From: Ruminococcus sp.
GTDB taxonomy: Bacteria; Bacillota; Clostridia; Oscillospirales; Ruminococcaceae
Assembly (NCBI GenBank): GCA_017623515.1
Contig: JAGAOV010000017.1
Span: forward strand, 1-64,000
Direction of reading: 5' to 3'
DNA length: 64,000 nucleotides
Of this stretch, positions 51,100 to 60,500 are shown piece by piece; the stretch's first letter is position 1; each line of letters opens with the position of its first letter. Made by a program: the position numbers and the translations under genes. The notes under the pieces are model-generated. The model was not told where the DNA came from, did no database searches, and worked only from the letters and a program-made list of their open reading frames with translations.

Positions 51100-52890
51100 T
51101 TATTCAGCTGCTTCTTCCTCAGCCTTTTCGATGATCTGAATGCCAAGCACGTCCAGAGACTCCTTGTCAACTGCTGACGGACACTCGCTCATCAGCTCAG
51201 AAGCATTCTGAACCTTGGGGAATGCTACTACGTCACGGAGACTTTCTGCACCAAGCAGAACCATAGCCAGTCTGTCCAGACCGATGCCCAGACCGCCGTG
51301 AGGCGGCGCACCGTACTTGTACGCTTCAACGAGGAATCCGAACTTAGCCTCGATTTCCTCAGCTGTAAGTCCCAGAGCCTCGAACATCTTCTGCTGAAGC
51401 TCATAATTTGTGATACGGATAGAACCGGAAGAAAGCTCTGTGCCGTTAACAACAAGGTCAAATGCCTTTGCAATAACCTTTTCGGGATTTGTATCGAGAT
51501 ACTGAATGCAGTCATCCTCCGGCATTGTAAATGGATGGTGCATGGCAACCCATGTTTCTGCTTCTTCATCCCACTCAAAGAACGGGAACTGTGTTATCCA
51601 CAGGAAATTAAGCTGATCCTTAGGGATTATGTCAAGCTGCTTTGCAACCATCAGACGCAGTGCACCCAGAACCGGCAGTGTAACCTTATTCTTGTCAGCA
51701 ACGACAAGTACAACGTCACCCTGTTCACAGCCGAGATTGCTAAGAATCTCTTCAAGTCTGCCTTCAGGCAGGAACTTTGCAAAGGAGCAGTTAGGCTTTT
51801 CATCATTCCATCTGATAAACGCAAGACCCTTTGCTCCAATTCCCTTAGCCTTTTCGGTGAGCTTGTCTATTTCCTTACGTGTAAGAGTCTTGGAAGCATT
51901 CTTTGCAACGATACAGCGAACGCTGCCGCCTGCTTCAATTGCACTCTTGAATACAACAAAGTCAAGATCGGATACCATTCCAGTAATATCCTGAAGCTCC
52001 ATGCCGAAGCGAGTATCCGGCTTGTCAGAACCGAAGCGGTTCATAGCGTCTGCGTATGTCATTCTCGGAAGGGGAAGTTCTATTTGTCTGTCCATAACCT
52101 TTTCCAGAAGATATTTGATGAAGCCTTCAGTCATTTCCAGAATATCATCAACATCAACGAATGACATTTCAAGGTCGATCTGAGTGAATTCAGGCTGTCT
52201 GTCGGCACGAAGGTCCTCGTCACGGAAGCAGCGTGCGATCTGGATATAACGGTCAAGACCTGCAACCATAGTCAGCTGCTTGTAGATCTGAGGAGACTGG
52301 GGCAGAGCGTAGAACTTACCGTTATGAACTCTTGAAGGAATGAGATAGTCTCTTGCGCCCTCCGGAGTTGACTTCATCATCATAGGGGTTTCGATTTCAA
52401 TGAAATCGTTTGCATAGTAGTATTCACGTGCAGCCTGTGCGATTTTGTGGCGCATGATAAGATTATGCTGAAGCGGCGCACGTCTGAGGTCAAGATAACG
52501 GTACTTGAGTCTAAGTTCCTCATTTACCTTGGTTTCATCTGTGATAAAGAAAGGTGTAGTCTGAGACTTAGCAAGTATTCTCAGATCGTCAACAATAATT
52601 TCAACCTCACCGGTTTTCATATCCGGATTAATGCTTGAACGCTTTGTAACAACGCCTTTTGCCATGAGAACATACTCCATGTGGCAGGACGCAGCCTTTT
52701 CAAAAATAGCCGGATCAGTAGCATCATTGAATGCAAGCTGAACAATGCCGGTCTTGTCACGCAGGTCGATAAAGATAAGAGTACCGAGGTTTCTCACCTT
52801 CTGTACAAAGCCGCCTACAACGACAGTGCTTCCGATTTCAGAAACCTCACCGCAGTAGCAGGTGCGGCGTAAGCCCTTCATAGATTCCAT
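51100..52890 (-). CDS. aspS: Aspartyl-tRNA synthetase, bacterial type
   Basis: A 596-residue class II synthetase. N-terminal OB anticodon domain (VVVGGFVQKVRNLGTLIFIDLRDKTG), motif 2 RCFRDEDLRADRQPEFTQID, bacterial GAD insertion (about 285-425), and motif 3 GLGIGLDRLAMVLLG. The ATG shares one base with the hisS stop (TAATG), and AAAGGAGG lies 7 bases upstream. Whether it is discriminating (tRNA-Asp) or also charges tRNA-Asn cannot be decided here. Confidence 0.95.
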   Translation of the reverse strand: MESMKGLRRTCYCGEVSEIGSTVVVGGFVQKVRNLGTLIFIDLRDKTGIVQLAFNDATDPAIFEKAASCHMEYVLMAKGVVTKRSSINPDMKTGEVEIIVDDLRILAKSQTTPFFITDETKVNEELRLKYRYLDLRRAPLQHNLIMRHKIAQAAREYYYANDFIEIETPMMMKSTPEGARDYLIPSRVHNGKFYALPQSPQIYKQLTMVAGLDRYIQIARCFRDEDLRADRQPEFTQIDLEMSFVDVDDILEMTEGFIKYLLEKVMDRQIELPLPRMTYADAMNRFGSDKPDTRFGMELQDITGMVSDLDFVVFKSAIEAGGSVRCIVAKNASKTLTRKEIDKLTEKAKGIGAKGLAFIRWNDEKPNCSFAKFLPEGRLEEILSNLGCEQGDVVLVVADKNKVTLPVLGALRLMVAKQLDIIPKDQLNFLWITQFPFFEWDEEAETWVAMHHPFTMPEDDCIQYLDTNPEKVIAKAFDLVVNGTELSSGSIRITNYELQQKMFEALGLTAEEIEAKFGFLVEAYKYGAPPHGGLGIGLDRLAMVLLGAESLRDVVAFPKVQNASELMSECPSAVDKESLDVLGIQIIEKAEEEAAE

Positions 52891-54203
52891 TACATTTCCT
52901 CCTTTAAATCATCGAGAATATCATCAAACAGGAACTGAATAGCAAGATCACCGAATTCAGTGATAAAGCGTTCATCAAGATGAACAGGGAACTGTTCTCC
53001 AGTTTTCATGAATTTCAGGTTAGCAGTACCGCTTTCAAGCTCATTTTCGCCGAGAACCAGTACAAATTTAGCCCCGATCTTGTTAGCATATTTCATCTGA
53101 GCCTTTATGCCTCTGTTCATGAGGTCAAGCTCTGCCTGATAGCCTTCGCTGCGTACGGACTGAACGAGGGTGAGGGCCTTTTGAGTGCCGTCAGCGTCCA
53201 TAGGAGCGATATAGAGATCGCAGGTTTTCTGTTCAAGGAATTCGCAGCCTTGACTTTCCATAGTCAGCAGGAGACGTTCAATACCCATACCGAAGCCGAG
53301 AGCCGGAGTGGGATTTCCGCCGAGCTGTTCAATGAGACCGTCGTAACGTCCGCCGCCGCAGACAGTACCCTGTGCGCCGATGTCAGTTGTAACGAATTCA
53401 AATACAGTCTTAGTATAGTAATCAAGACCTCTTACGATTCTGGGATTTACTGTATATTCAATAGAAAGACCTGTAAGGTACTTTTTGAGAGTTTCAAAAT
53501 GGCTGCTGCAATCGTCACAGAGGTAGTCGAGGATAACAGGAGCATCCTTGCCTATATCGCCGCATACAGGGCTTTTGCAGTCCAGTATACGCATAGGATT
53601 TTTTTCAAGTCTTGTCTTGCATGTATCGCAAAGCTCGTCCTCACGGGCAGCGAAATAGCTTCTGAGAGCCTTATGGTATTCGCTTCTGCACTTAGGACAG
53701 CCAATGGAATTGATATTGAGAGCAATATTTTTAAGTCCAAGTCTGTCAAGGAGAGTTTTTGCAAGGCTTATAACTTCAGCGTCAGCCGCAGGACTTTGAG
53801 AGCCAGCCATTTCAAGACCGAACTGATGGAATTCACGGAGTCTGCCAGCCTGAGGGCGTTCATGACGGAAGCAGGAGAGGATATAGAAAACCTTCTGCGG
53901 GAGAGCGTCGTTGAGCATACCGTTCTGGAGAAGCGCACGGATAGTACCGGCAGTACCTTCAGGACGGAGAGTGAATTCAGTTTCCTTAGCCTTAACAGTA
54001 TACATTTCCTTCTGAACAACGTCTGTTGTTTCACCAACAGAACGCAGGAAAAGGTCGGTGCTTTCAAAAGTGGGGACACGAATTTCGTGGAATCCGAAGG
54101 ATTCCGCAGTATCTCTTGCCACCTTTTCAATGGTATACCATTTGTTTATGCTCTTGGGTGTAACGTCTTCAGTACCCTGAGGGCGTGTGATTTTTAAAGC
54201 CAT
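52890..54203 (-). CDS. hisS: Histidyl-tRNA synthetase
   Basis: 437 residues from ATG 54203 (GAGGAGG upstream; the in-frame ATG 54218 overlaps this ribosome site and is rejected). Class II: TLRPEGTAGTIRAL (motif 2 approach), CFRHERPQAGRLREFHQFGLE, the His-specific VRGLDYYTKTVFE and GGGRYDGL, motif 3 ALGFGMGIERLLL, and a C-terminal anticodon domain from about 345. A CPKC...CDTC zinc-type insertion (about 175-235) is present, as in some clostridial enzymes. hisS-aspS is a common pairing. No T-box leader is seen. Confidence 0.95.
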   Translation of the reverse strand: MALKITRPQGTEDVTPKSINKWYTIEKVARDTAESFGFHEIRVPTFESTDLFLRSVGETTDVVQKEMYTVKAKETEFTLRPEGTAGTIRALLQNGMLNDALPQKVFYILSCFRHERPQAGRLREFHQFGLEMAGSQSPAADAEVISLAKTLLDRLGLKNIALNINSIGCPKCRSEYHKALRSYFAAREDELCDTCKTRLEKNPMRILDCKSPVCGDIGKDAPVILDYLCDDCSSHFETLKKYLTGLSIEYTVNPRIVRGLDYYTKTVFEFVTTDIGAQGTVCGGGRYDGLIEQLGGNPTPALGFGMGIERLLLTMESQGCEFLEQKTCDLYIAPMDADGTQKALTLVQSVRSEGYQAELDLMNRGIKAQMKYANKIGAKFVLVLGENELESGTANLKFMKTGEQFPVHLDERFITEFGDLAIQFLFDDILDDLKEEM

Positions 54204-54221
54204 AAAAAGCCTCCTCATTAC

Positions 54222-54247
54222 AAAAAATTGTCCCTTCGGAAAGGGAC
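54222..54247 (-). terminator. Terminator of mgsA
   Basis: On the minus strand GTCCCTT pairs with AAGGGAC, followed by AATTTTTTG, about 20 bp before the hisS start. Confidence 0.8.
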
Positions 54248-54275
54248 AGGGGAATTATAAAAGGGCATTGATCTG

Positions 54276-54680
54276 TCAGATAGTGGGAGCTCCAATATCT
54301 CGCCAGTCCAGATCGCCTCTTTCCAGTGCCATAATAAGAGCTTCTGCTGTTGCAATATTAGTAGCGATGGGAACGTTATGAACATCGCAAAGTCTCAGCA
54401 GATTGAGTTCATTAGGTTCGTATTCTTTACGATTGATAGGATCACGGAATAAAAGAACTACATCAATTTCGTTGCAGGATATTCGAGAACATATCTGCTG
54501 GCAGCCTCCCTGCGAACCACTGAGATAACGCTGTATTCTCAATCCTGTAGCTTCTGAAACCTGCTTGCCTGTAGTGCCTGTAGCGCAGAGGTTGTGACGG
54601 GAGAGTACACCGCAGTACGCAATGCAAAACTGGATCATAAGTTCTTTTTTTGCATCATGAGCAATAAGTGCTATAGTCAT
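54276..54680 (-). CDS. mgsA: Methylglyoxal synthase
   Basis: A 134-residue enzyme turning dihydroxyacetone phosphate into methylglyoxal plus phosphate, a bypass used when sugar phosphates build up. Motifs: ALIAHDAKKE near 4-13, phosphate-binding ATGTTGKQV, catalytic-loop SGSQGGCQQI, LLFRDP and the C-terminal DVHNVPIATNIATAEALI. Length is slightly short of the E. coli enzyme (152). AGAAAGGAAAG precedes ATG 54680. It has its own promoter and terminator. Confidence 0.92.
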   Translation of the reverse strand: MTIALIAHDAKKELMIQFCIAYCGVLSRHNLCATGTTGKQVSEATGLRIQRYLSGSQGGCQQICSRISCNEIDVVLLFRDPINRKEYEPNELNLLRLCDVHNVPIATNIATAEALIMALERGDLDWRDIGAPTI

Positions 54681-54759
54681 TTGATAAATCTTTCCTTTCT
54701 ATAAGATAAATCATCTCAGCGTTGTGCATTTTGCAGAAAACGCTGATACTTCAAATACT

Positions 54760-54787
54760 ATTATACCACAAATTCTGGAAAAGTCAA
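54760..54787 (-). promoter_or_regulatory. Promoter of mgsA
   Basis: On the minus strand TTGACT (54787-54782) and TATAAT (54765-54760) are 16 bp apart. The leader holds a hairpin TCAGCGTT/AACGCTGA (54717-54747). The rest of 54681-54916 has no supported gene. Confidence 0.7.
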
Positions 54788-54916
54788 AGAAAATTCTTTG
54801 TACAGAGCAAAGATTGTGAAAACTATGGTAGGTGAAACATTTGAATTTGTGCATGTTGACGAAAAAGTAATACAGAGTATTTCAGAGAAAGGGAAAATCA
54901 AACAATTGATGAATAA

Positions 54917-56926
54917 TTATTCAGCGTTGGAACGTGATTTGTAGTTCTGGTATGCTTCAAGAATGCTGCGAATCATATATTTTGAGTATTCGCCGCCCTC
55001 AATAACGCCGGCAAATGCAATTTCGGGATTTTCAGCAGGAGCATAACCGATAAAGAATGAATCCTGTACACGAGAGCCTTGTTCGGGTGTACCGGTTTTG
55101 ATAGCTACGCTGTAGCCGAGATTGGCGAGAGAATATTTAGCAGGCATATTTGTTACAGAGGCAGCGATCATACCCTGTTCGATAAATGAGTATACACCGT
55201 CTGCTTCACCGTCTATAGTTTCAGCAATGGTTGGTTCTATTTTTTGTATCATAGAGGTAAGATTATAATCCCAGATGCTGTCAACGAGGTGGGGTTCATA
55301 TCTTACGCCGTCGTTGGCAATAGTATTTGCAACAACCGCCATCTGAAGAGGAGTTACAGCCCATTCAGACTGACCGATAGCAGACTGGAGAACCTCACCG
55401 ACAGTCCATGTGAGACCTGCTTCAGCGTAGTAGTTCATATCGGAGAGATGACCTGCTGCATCGCCTGTTTCCAGACCGGTATGCTGACCGAGGCCATACA
55501 TTTTAGCGTACTTGCTGATTCTGTCTATGGTGAGGTCTTCAGAGAGCTTGTAGAAATAGATATTGCAGGAATACTGGAGCGCTTCAATAACAGAGATATT
55601 GCCGTGACCGCCGGTACACTGATAGGTATGGTCTTTGAATTTATATTTCTGGCTGCAAAAATAGGGTGTATATCCGCTTACAATACCTTCGCACAATCCG
55701 GCAGTAGCAGTAATCGTCTTGAATGTAGAACCGGGACGATACAGACCGATAGTAGCACGGTTTACAAGGGGATTATTCTCAGCAGATAGGAGAGATTCAT
55801 AGTCCTCAGAGTATGTGTTGAGTGAATAGGTAGGGCAGGTAGCCATTCCGAGAACGCCGCCGTTTTTGGCATCAAGGACAACGAGTGCGCCATTGGTGAT
55901 CTCACCGAGACCGAGCTTTTCAGTTTTTTCATCTCGCAGACTGTCGAAGTTTTTGATGAAGTCCTCTAGTATTTTCTGGAGGTCACGCTGGAAAGTGCTG
56001 TCCACGGTGAGCATGACAGTATTTCCGGATTCAACAGGATCAGTTATATCTGTTGAAATGACTTCACTATTGCGGACGGAAATGGTTTTAGTTCCGTTTT
56101 TGCCGCGGAGGAATTCTTCACAGGCTTTCTCGATACCGCTTTTTCCAACGGTATCATCCATCTGGTAACCTTTTGCGGAAAGTTCCTCATATTCTTCGGC
56201 ATAAATAGGGCCTACAGTGCCTATCTCATGAGGGATAATGTCATCCTGTTCGATATAGCGAATTGGCATTTCAACAATATCAATTCCGGCAAGAGAGACA
56301 CCGGATTCCTTTATTTTGGTAATAGATGTGAGAGGAATATCCTCAGCAAGAATAAAACGGTTACTCATAGAGAAGCCACGAACGAACATTTCATAGCGTA
56401 TAGCACAGAGAAAGCGTTTTTGTTCTTCAGAGTATTCCTCAGAAATTTCGTAGTCCTCAATCAGCTTTGCAATGCAGTTATCAGTAGTAGCGTATACATT
56501 CAGACCGAGATCGCTTTTGAAGCTTTCCAGCTCCGCTTCATTATCAGTAGTGAAGGTATAGGGAGCAGTTTCAGAAATTGGCATGGAAAGCTCTATTTCA
56601 ATATTGTAGCTATTGAGGAGTTTAGCGATCTCAAGTAGAATCTTATTGCCTTCCGTATAGTCATCGGGGAACTGTTCCGGCAGGATAACAACGCAGTAAC
56701 CGGCTTTATTGACAATAATAGGTTCGCCGTTGCAGTCAACGATCTCACCTCTGGTAGCTTCAATAGTCTGGGAGTGTTCATAGGTTGAGTATTTGCGGCT
56801 TGTGTAGCTTTCGCTTTCCACGAGCTGAACTTTCATAAGTCTGTATCCGCAGAGACAGGAGACACAGAGAATAGCAGTTACAAGAACTACAGTTTTCAGA
56901 TAAAGGGTATAAGGATTGGATTTCAT
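54917..56926 (-). CDS. mrdA: Penicillin-binding protein 2 (transpeptidase)
   Basis: A 669-residue class B PBP, the elongasome transpeptidase partner of RodA. N-terminal membrane anchor (about 10-30), dimerisation region with ATRGEIVDCNGEPI near 57-70, and the transpeptidase domain from about 330. Active-site serine Ser400 in GSTFK, second motif SCN (YSCNIYF), third KTGT. Last gene of mreB-mreC-mreD-mrdA, which fits PBP2 over SpoVD or FtsI. mreD ends 21 bp upstream. Confidence 0.92.
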   Translation of the reverse strand: MKSNPYTLYLKTVVLVTAILCVSCLCGYRLMKVQLVESESYTSRKYSTYEHSQTIEATRGEIVDCNGEPIIVNKAGYCVVILPEQFPDDYTEGNKILLEIAKLLNSYNIEIELSMPISETAPYTFTTDNEAELESFKSDLGLNVYATTDNCIAKLIEDYEISEEYSEEQKRFLCAIRYEMFVRGFSMSNRFILAEDIPLTSITKIKESGVSLAGIDIVEMPIRYIEQDDIIPHEIGTVGPIYAEEYEELSAKGYQMDDTVGKSGIEKACEEFLRGKNGTKTISVRNSEVISTDITDPVESGNTVMLTVDSTFQRDLQKILEDFIKNFDSLRDEKTEKLGLGEITNGALVVLDAKNGGVLGMATCPTYSLNTYSEDYESLLSAENNPLVNRATIGLYRPGSTFKTITATAGLCEGIVSGYTPYFCSQKYKFKDHTYQCTGGHGNISVIEALQYSCNIYFYKLSEDLTIDRISKYAKMYGLGQHTGLETGDAAGHLSDMNYYAEAGLTWTVGEVLQSAIGQSEWAVTPLQMAVVANTIANDGVRYEPHLVDSIWDYNLTSMIQKIEPTIAETIDGEADGVYSFIEQGMIAASVTNMPAKYSLANLGYSVAIKTGTPEQGSRVQDSFFIGYAPAENPEIAFAGVIEGGEYSKYMIRSILEAYQNYKSRSNAE

Positions 56927-56947
56927 AGGAACTGAACCTCTTTCTGG

Positions 56948-57523
56948 TCAAGCCTGCTGGTCATCATCAGAAATAACAGCCTCTTCGATAGTACGTATAA
57001 TCTGGGGACGAAGCATGCGGTTAATAGAATGTATGACCGGATAAACTGCGAATGCAGAAATAAGAGTATAGATACAGCAGGGGAGGATATGATCTGTGTA
57101 GATAAGGGAAACATTGGAATACTCCCATATAGCATAAAAGAAGAAGTAGTCCAGAATGCCCTGAATAAAAATGCCGGAAGCTGAAAGTACAAGGAAATTC
57201 AGAAATTTATTTGTAAGATAATATTTATACAGCAATGAAATTCCGGCACACATAAGCATAAGTATAATGGCATTGAATCCGAAAAGCTTATTACAGACAA
57301 TATCGAGGAGCAGACCGCAGATTATGCCTGTAATTACGGCATTATGTTCTCTTGCGTATGAAGATATACACAAAGCGACAGGGATAAGGATGAGAGGTTT
57401 CCTGAAGCTGCCGGAAGTGAGAAAAACGAAGCAGAGAAGAATAATGAAAGCGTAGATGATCCAGCGCAGAGCGAGATTTCTTTTTTCATAGGCAGTAAGC
57501 CTTCTTGTTTTAATCCTGTTCAT
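56948..57523 (-). CDS. mreD: Rod shape-determining protein MreD
   Basis: A 191-residue membrane protein with about five or six helices (27-165) and the loose MreD pattern, including GIICGLLLDIVCNKLFGFNA. It overlaps mreC by 14 bp. It links MreC and the elongasome in the membrane. Identity rests on membrane pattern and gene order. Confidence 0.88.
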   Translation of the reverse strand: MNRIKTRRLTAYEKRNLALRWIIYAFIILLCFVFLTSGSFRKPLILIPVALCISSYAREHNAVITGIICGLLLDIVCNKLFGFNAIILMLMCAGISLLYKYYLTNKFLNFLVLSASGIFIQGILDYFFFYAIWEYSNVSLIYTDHILPCCIYTLISAFAVYPVIHSINRMLRPQIIRTIEEAVISDDDQQA

Positions 57524-58370
57524 GGGTTTCGCCCTTTCCCGGATAGTCTATGATAGCAGCAACGCTTGTCATTGATTCAAAATCTACAGCCGGCACAATA
57601 ACGGCATATTTGCTCAGACCGCTTTCCATTATCTCAACGGATTCCACAGTGCCTATGAGGTAGCCTTTTGGGAAGAGACCGCTTGCGCTTGAAGTTGTAA
57701 TGAGGTCGCCTTTCTGGAGATCGGAATCCTTTTCAAGGTATATCATTCTGCATTTATATTGAGAAGCAAGGGCAATCTCACCCTCTGCAATGCCAGTATT
57801 TTTATTATTTGCAGAAATAGCACCGATAGACAGATCAGGCGAAAGAATGGTTTCTACAGTAGCAGAGTTAGATGATATAGTTGAAATAATACCCACAATG
57901 CCCTCGCCGGTTATAACGGGATCATGGAGAGAGATACCGTCATCAGAGCCTTTGTTTATAATAAAGCCGTGGAAAGGATCGTTTGCAACGTAACCGATAA
58001 TAGTACATGGTTCAGAGTATGTGTGAGTTTCATTTTCTTCCTTTATGCCCATAAACTGCTGAAGTTCGGCAAGCTGCTGCTTAGTTTCCTCAAAGTCAGT
58101 CAGTTCGTTTTTAAGCTGGGCATTTTCCTTTTTCAGTTCCTCAAGCTCAGCCTGATACTGGCTGCCATTAGTGAAGGAGCTAAGGAAGGATTCAGATTTT
58201 TCTGAAAGATTATTTGCCGAGCCTTGCAGAGGGCTAAGAATGGTATTGAGAATACTGCTTCCCGGAGCAGCCTTGCCCTCCTGAGTTACTGAATAAAGCA
58301 TCATTCCCACCAGAAGTGCAATAATGCAGATGAGAATGCGGAAACGGTGTTGTCTGAAAAAATCGCCCAT
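57510..58370 (-). CDS. mreC: Rod shape-determining protein MreC
   Basis: 286 residues. One N-terminal helix (about 10-27), an extracellular coiled coil (about 70-105, ELEELKKENAQLKNELTDFEE), then the beta domain with FIINKGSDDGI, DPVITGEGIVGII and GDLITTSSASGLFPKGYLIG. AAAGGAGG lies 9 bases before ATG 58370. It activates PBP2 outside the membrane. Confidence 0.92.
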   Translation of the reverse strand: MGDFFRQHRFRILICIIALLVGMMLYSVTQEGKAAPGSSILNTILSPLQGSANNLSEKSESFLSSFTNGSQYQAELEELKKENAQLKNELTDFEETKQQLAELQQFMGIKEENETHTYSEPCTIIGYVANDPFHGFIINKGSDDGISLHDPVITGEGIVGIISTISSNSATVETILSPDLSIGAISANNKNTGIAEGEIALASQYKCRMIYLEKDSDLQKGDLITTSSASGLFPKGYLIGTVESVEIMESGLSKYAVIVPAVDFESMTSVAAIIDYPGKGETHEQD

Positions 58371-58403
58371 AGGCGCAGTCCTCCTTTATCGTATAAGCCG
58401 AAA

Positions 58404-58432
58404 GCCGACGGTCTTTTTCAAGACCTGTCGGC
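58404..58432 (-). terminator. Strong hairpin between mreB and mreC
   Basis: GCCGACGGTCTT (58404-58415) pairs with AAGACC-T-GTCGGC (58420-58432), with one bulge. On the minus strand only TTTCGGCTT follows, so it may be a partial terminator or an mRNA-processing or stability hairpin that raises mreB over mreC. Confidence 0.5.
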
Positions 58433-58439
58433 ACTTTGT

Positions 58440-59456
58440 TTAATAATACTCAACATCCTCAGTGAGAGCGTCGTGATAGAGATCCATATCAGCAAGGATC
58501 TTTCCAGTGCCTTCAGCAACGCAGTCAAGCGGGTACTGTGACACATAAACAGGGAGACCTGTTGCATGAGATACAAGGCGGTCTATACCGCTGAGAAGCG
58601 CACCGCCGCCGCAGAGTGTGATACCCTGATCAATAATATCCGCAGCAAGCTCAGGAGGAGTTTGTTCGAGAGTATACTTTATAGCATCAATGATACGTGC
58701 AAGCGGTTCACTCAGAGCCTCACGCACCTCTGCTGAATTGAGGGTAATATTTTCTGGAAGACCTGTAAGCAGATTTCTTCCCTTGATCTCCATAGCACCG
58801 TCATTGCCTACGTCAAATGCAGAACCTATCTCAAGCTTTATTTCCTCGGCTGTACGTTCACCGATAAGGAGGTTGAATTTATGTTTGAGGTGCTGGATAA
58901 TAGCCTCATCCATTTCCGTACCTGCACAGCGGATGCTTTTTGAAGCGACGATACCGCCCATAGAGATAACAGCGACTTCGCTTGTGCCGCCGCCTATGTC
59001 TGCTATCATGCAGCCATTAGGTTCGGTTACAGGAAGACCTGCGCCTATAGCAGCAGCCATAGGCTCTTCGACGATAATAACACGTTTTGCGCCAGCCTGA
59101 ATAGCAGCGTCCTTTACGGCACGTCTTTCAAGAGGCGTTACACCTGATGGTGTGCATATAATAACTCTTGCTTTTGTGAAGAAGCTGCCTTTGAGAGCTT
59201 TACGAATAAACTCCTGAAGCATGATAGTAGCTTTTTCAAAATTTGCAATAACGCCGTCCTTCATAGGCTGTACAGCAACGATAGAACCGGGAGTTCTTCC
59301 GATGACTTCTTTAGCCGCACGTCCGACATATTTTGCATTTGATGTGTGGGTGTTTACAGCGACAACAGAGGGCTCACGGATAATAATGCCCTTTCCACGC
59401 ATATAAACCACAGTATTAGCAGTACCGAGGTCGATACCTATATCTTTTGTAAACAT
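58440..59456 (-). CDS. mreB: Rod shape-determining actin homologue MreB
   Basis: 338 residues from ATG 59456 (AAGGAG upstream; the longer frame to 59498 lacks a ribosome site). Actin-fold motifs: DIGIDLGTANTVVY near 5-18, EEPMAAAIGAGLPV, MIADIGGGTSEVAVISMGGIV, and GITLCGGGALLSG. It forms membrane-associated filaments that guide cell-wall synthesis. First gene of the mre operon. Confidence 0.95.
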   Translation of the reverse strand: MFTKDIGIDLGTANTVVYMRGKGIIIREPSVVAVNTHTSNAKYVGRAAKEVIGRTPGSIVAVQPMKDGVIANFEKATIMLQEFIRKALKGSFFTKARVIICTPSGVTPLERRAVKDAAIQAGAKRVIIVEEPMAAAIGAGLPVTEPNGCMIADIGGGTSEVAVISMGGIVASKSIRCAGTEMDEAIIQHLKHKFNLLIGERTAEEIKLEIGSAFDVGNDGAMEIKGRNLLTGLPENITLNSAEVREALSEPLARIIDAIKYTLEQTPPELAADIIDQGITLCGGGALLSGIDRLVSHATGLPVYVSQYPLDCVAEGTGKILADMDLYHDALTEDVEYY

Positions 59457-59619
59457 GATGCTGCGCTCCTTAACTAATACAAACGGTAGACCATACAAAG
59501 CTGCACTTATTTGTTTCTGGCAGAGGTTCTACAAATATAGGAACAGAGAAAAAACACAAATACAGCAGTGTTCTGCCGCAGTTCTCTGAGAAAAATTCAA
59601 TATAATTCAGTATAGAAAT

Positions 59620-59648
59620 ATTATACCATGAAATGAAAACAGAGACAA
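59620..59648 (-). promoter_or_regulatory. Promoter of the mre operon
   Basis: On the minus strand TTGTCT (59648-59643) and TATAAT (59625-59620) are 17 bp apart. The leader to 59456 is about 160 nt. Apart from this and a weak terminator, 59457-59761 holds nothing recognised. Confidence 0.7.
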
Positions 59649-59699
59649 ATGTTTTTTTATAGTTTTCACCTTAGAAATGAAATTTCAGCTATTTAACGT

Positions 59700-59733
59700 T
59701 AAAATGCGCTGTTCCGGATAGGAATTACAGCAC
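59700..59733 (-). terminator. Possible terminator of the dut/DUF4321-like operon
   Basis: On the minus strand GTGCTGT pairs with ACAGCGC (one mismatch), with GGAA/TTCC inside, followed by ATTTTAACG. Confidence 0.4.
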
Positions 59734-59761
59734 TTTCCACAAATTGGCTGATAAGCGTTTT

Positions 59762-60031
59762 TTATTTCATAAGTGTAGCAACAAGCTTGGGTGAAACGAA
59801 AAGTGTGATGATCAGCATGATTATGTGTGCAACAGTAAAATGGATATTAAGACCAAATGTGAAGTCCACAACAACCAGATTTATAGTAAAGGGTTCAAAG
59901 CCGAAGCTTGGCTGAATTGCAAGAAATGAGAGTGCAGGGTGCTTTGTACCCATACCTGCAATAACGCTGCCTGCGCCGATTGCAATAACATAGACCGCAA
60001 GATAAGCGATGAATTTTTTAAACTTAGCCAC
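59762..60031 (-). CDS. Small membrane protein, DUF4321-like
   Basis: 89 residues with two hydrophobic helices (about 6-26 and 66-87) and a short external loop. The pattern and its place beside mre genes fit the DUF4321 family of Firmicutes; this is from memory, not a search. GAGGAGAAA precedes ATG 60031. Separated from dut by 28 bp. Confidence 0.6.
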   Translation of the reverse strand: MAKFKKFIAYLAVYVIAIGAGSVIAGMGTKHPALSFLAIQPSFGFEPFTINLVVVDFTFGLNIHFTVAHIIMLIITLFVSPKLVATLMK

Positions 60032-60059
60032 TTTGAGTTTCTCCTCTCAGAATTAAATG

Positions 60060-60500
60060 TCAATTATTTCCGCTTGAACCGAAGCCGCCTGTGCCACGGT
60101 CTGTATCGTCCAGAGAATCGGTTTCGATCCATTCCTGAGTGAATACAGGAAGTACGACAAGCTGCGCAATGCGCATATTTGGTTCAACAGTAAAATCCTC
60201 TTTTCCGTGATTGATAAGAGACAGCATTATCTCGCCTCTGTAATCCGAATCTATAACCCCTACGCTGTTGGTAAGTGTTACGCCATATTTTGCAGAAAAA
60301 CCTGATCTTGGGAATATAAAAAGTCCTATGTCTGTACGTTCCGCAGAAACGGCTAATCCTGTAGGTATAAGGCGTATTTCGCCGGCAGGTATAACAACGG
60401 CAGCTTCATTTGCCGAATATATGTCATAGCCTGCACTTGCAGGAGTAGCACGAAGAGGCATAACAGCATTATCCCTGCATTTTTTGAACAGTATTTTCAT
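60060..60500 (-). CDS. dut: dUTP diphosphatase
   Basis: A 146-residue trimeric dUTPase splitting dUTP to dUMP and pyrophosphate. The five motifs are seen in order: SAGYDIYS near 22-29, PRSGFSAKYGV near 64-74, GVIDSDYRGEI near 81-91, RIAQLVV near 109-115, and GTGGFGSSG at the C-terminus. Its ATG shares one base with the stop of the U32 gene (TAATG). Confidence 0.95.
   Translation of the reverse strand: MKILFKKCRDNAVMPLRATPASAGYDIYSANEAAVVIPAGEIRLIPTGLAVSAERTDIGLFIFPRSGFSAKYGVTLTNSVGVIDSDYRGEIMLSLINHGKEDFTVEPNMRIAQLVVLPVFTQEWIETDSLDDTDRGTGGFGSSGNN

Noticed and set aside
50937..51170. 77-residue frame entering the 664-bp element
   Set aside because: It spans the aspS terminator and the inverted repeat; basic low-complexity product, no ribosome site.
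52980..54197. 405-residue frame opposite hisS
   Set aside because: Antisense to a secure hisS gene; no ribosome site or recognisable domain.
54825..54944. 39-codon plus-strand frame between mgsA and mrdA
   Set aside because: Overlaps the mrdA 3' end, no ribosome site, no known match; may be a relic but cannot be supported.
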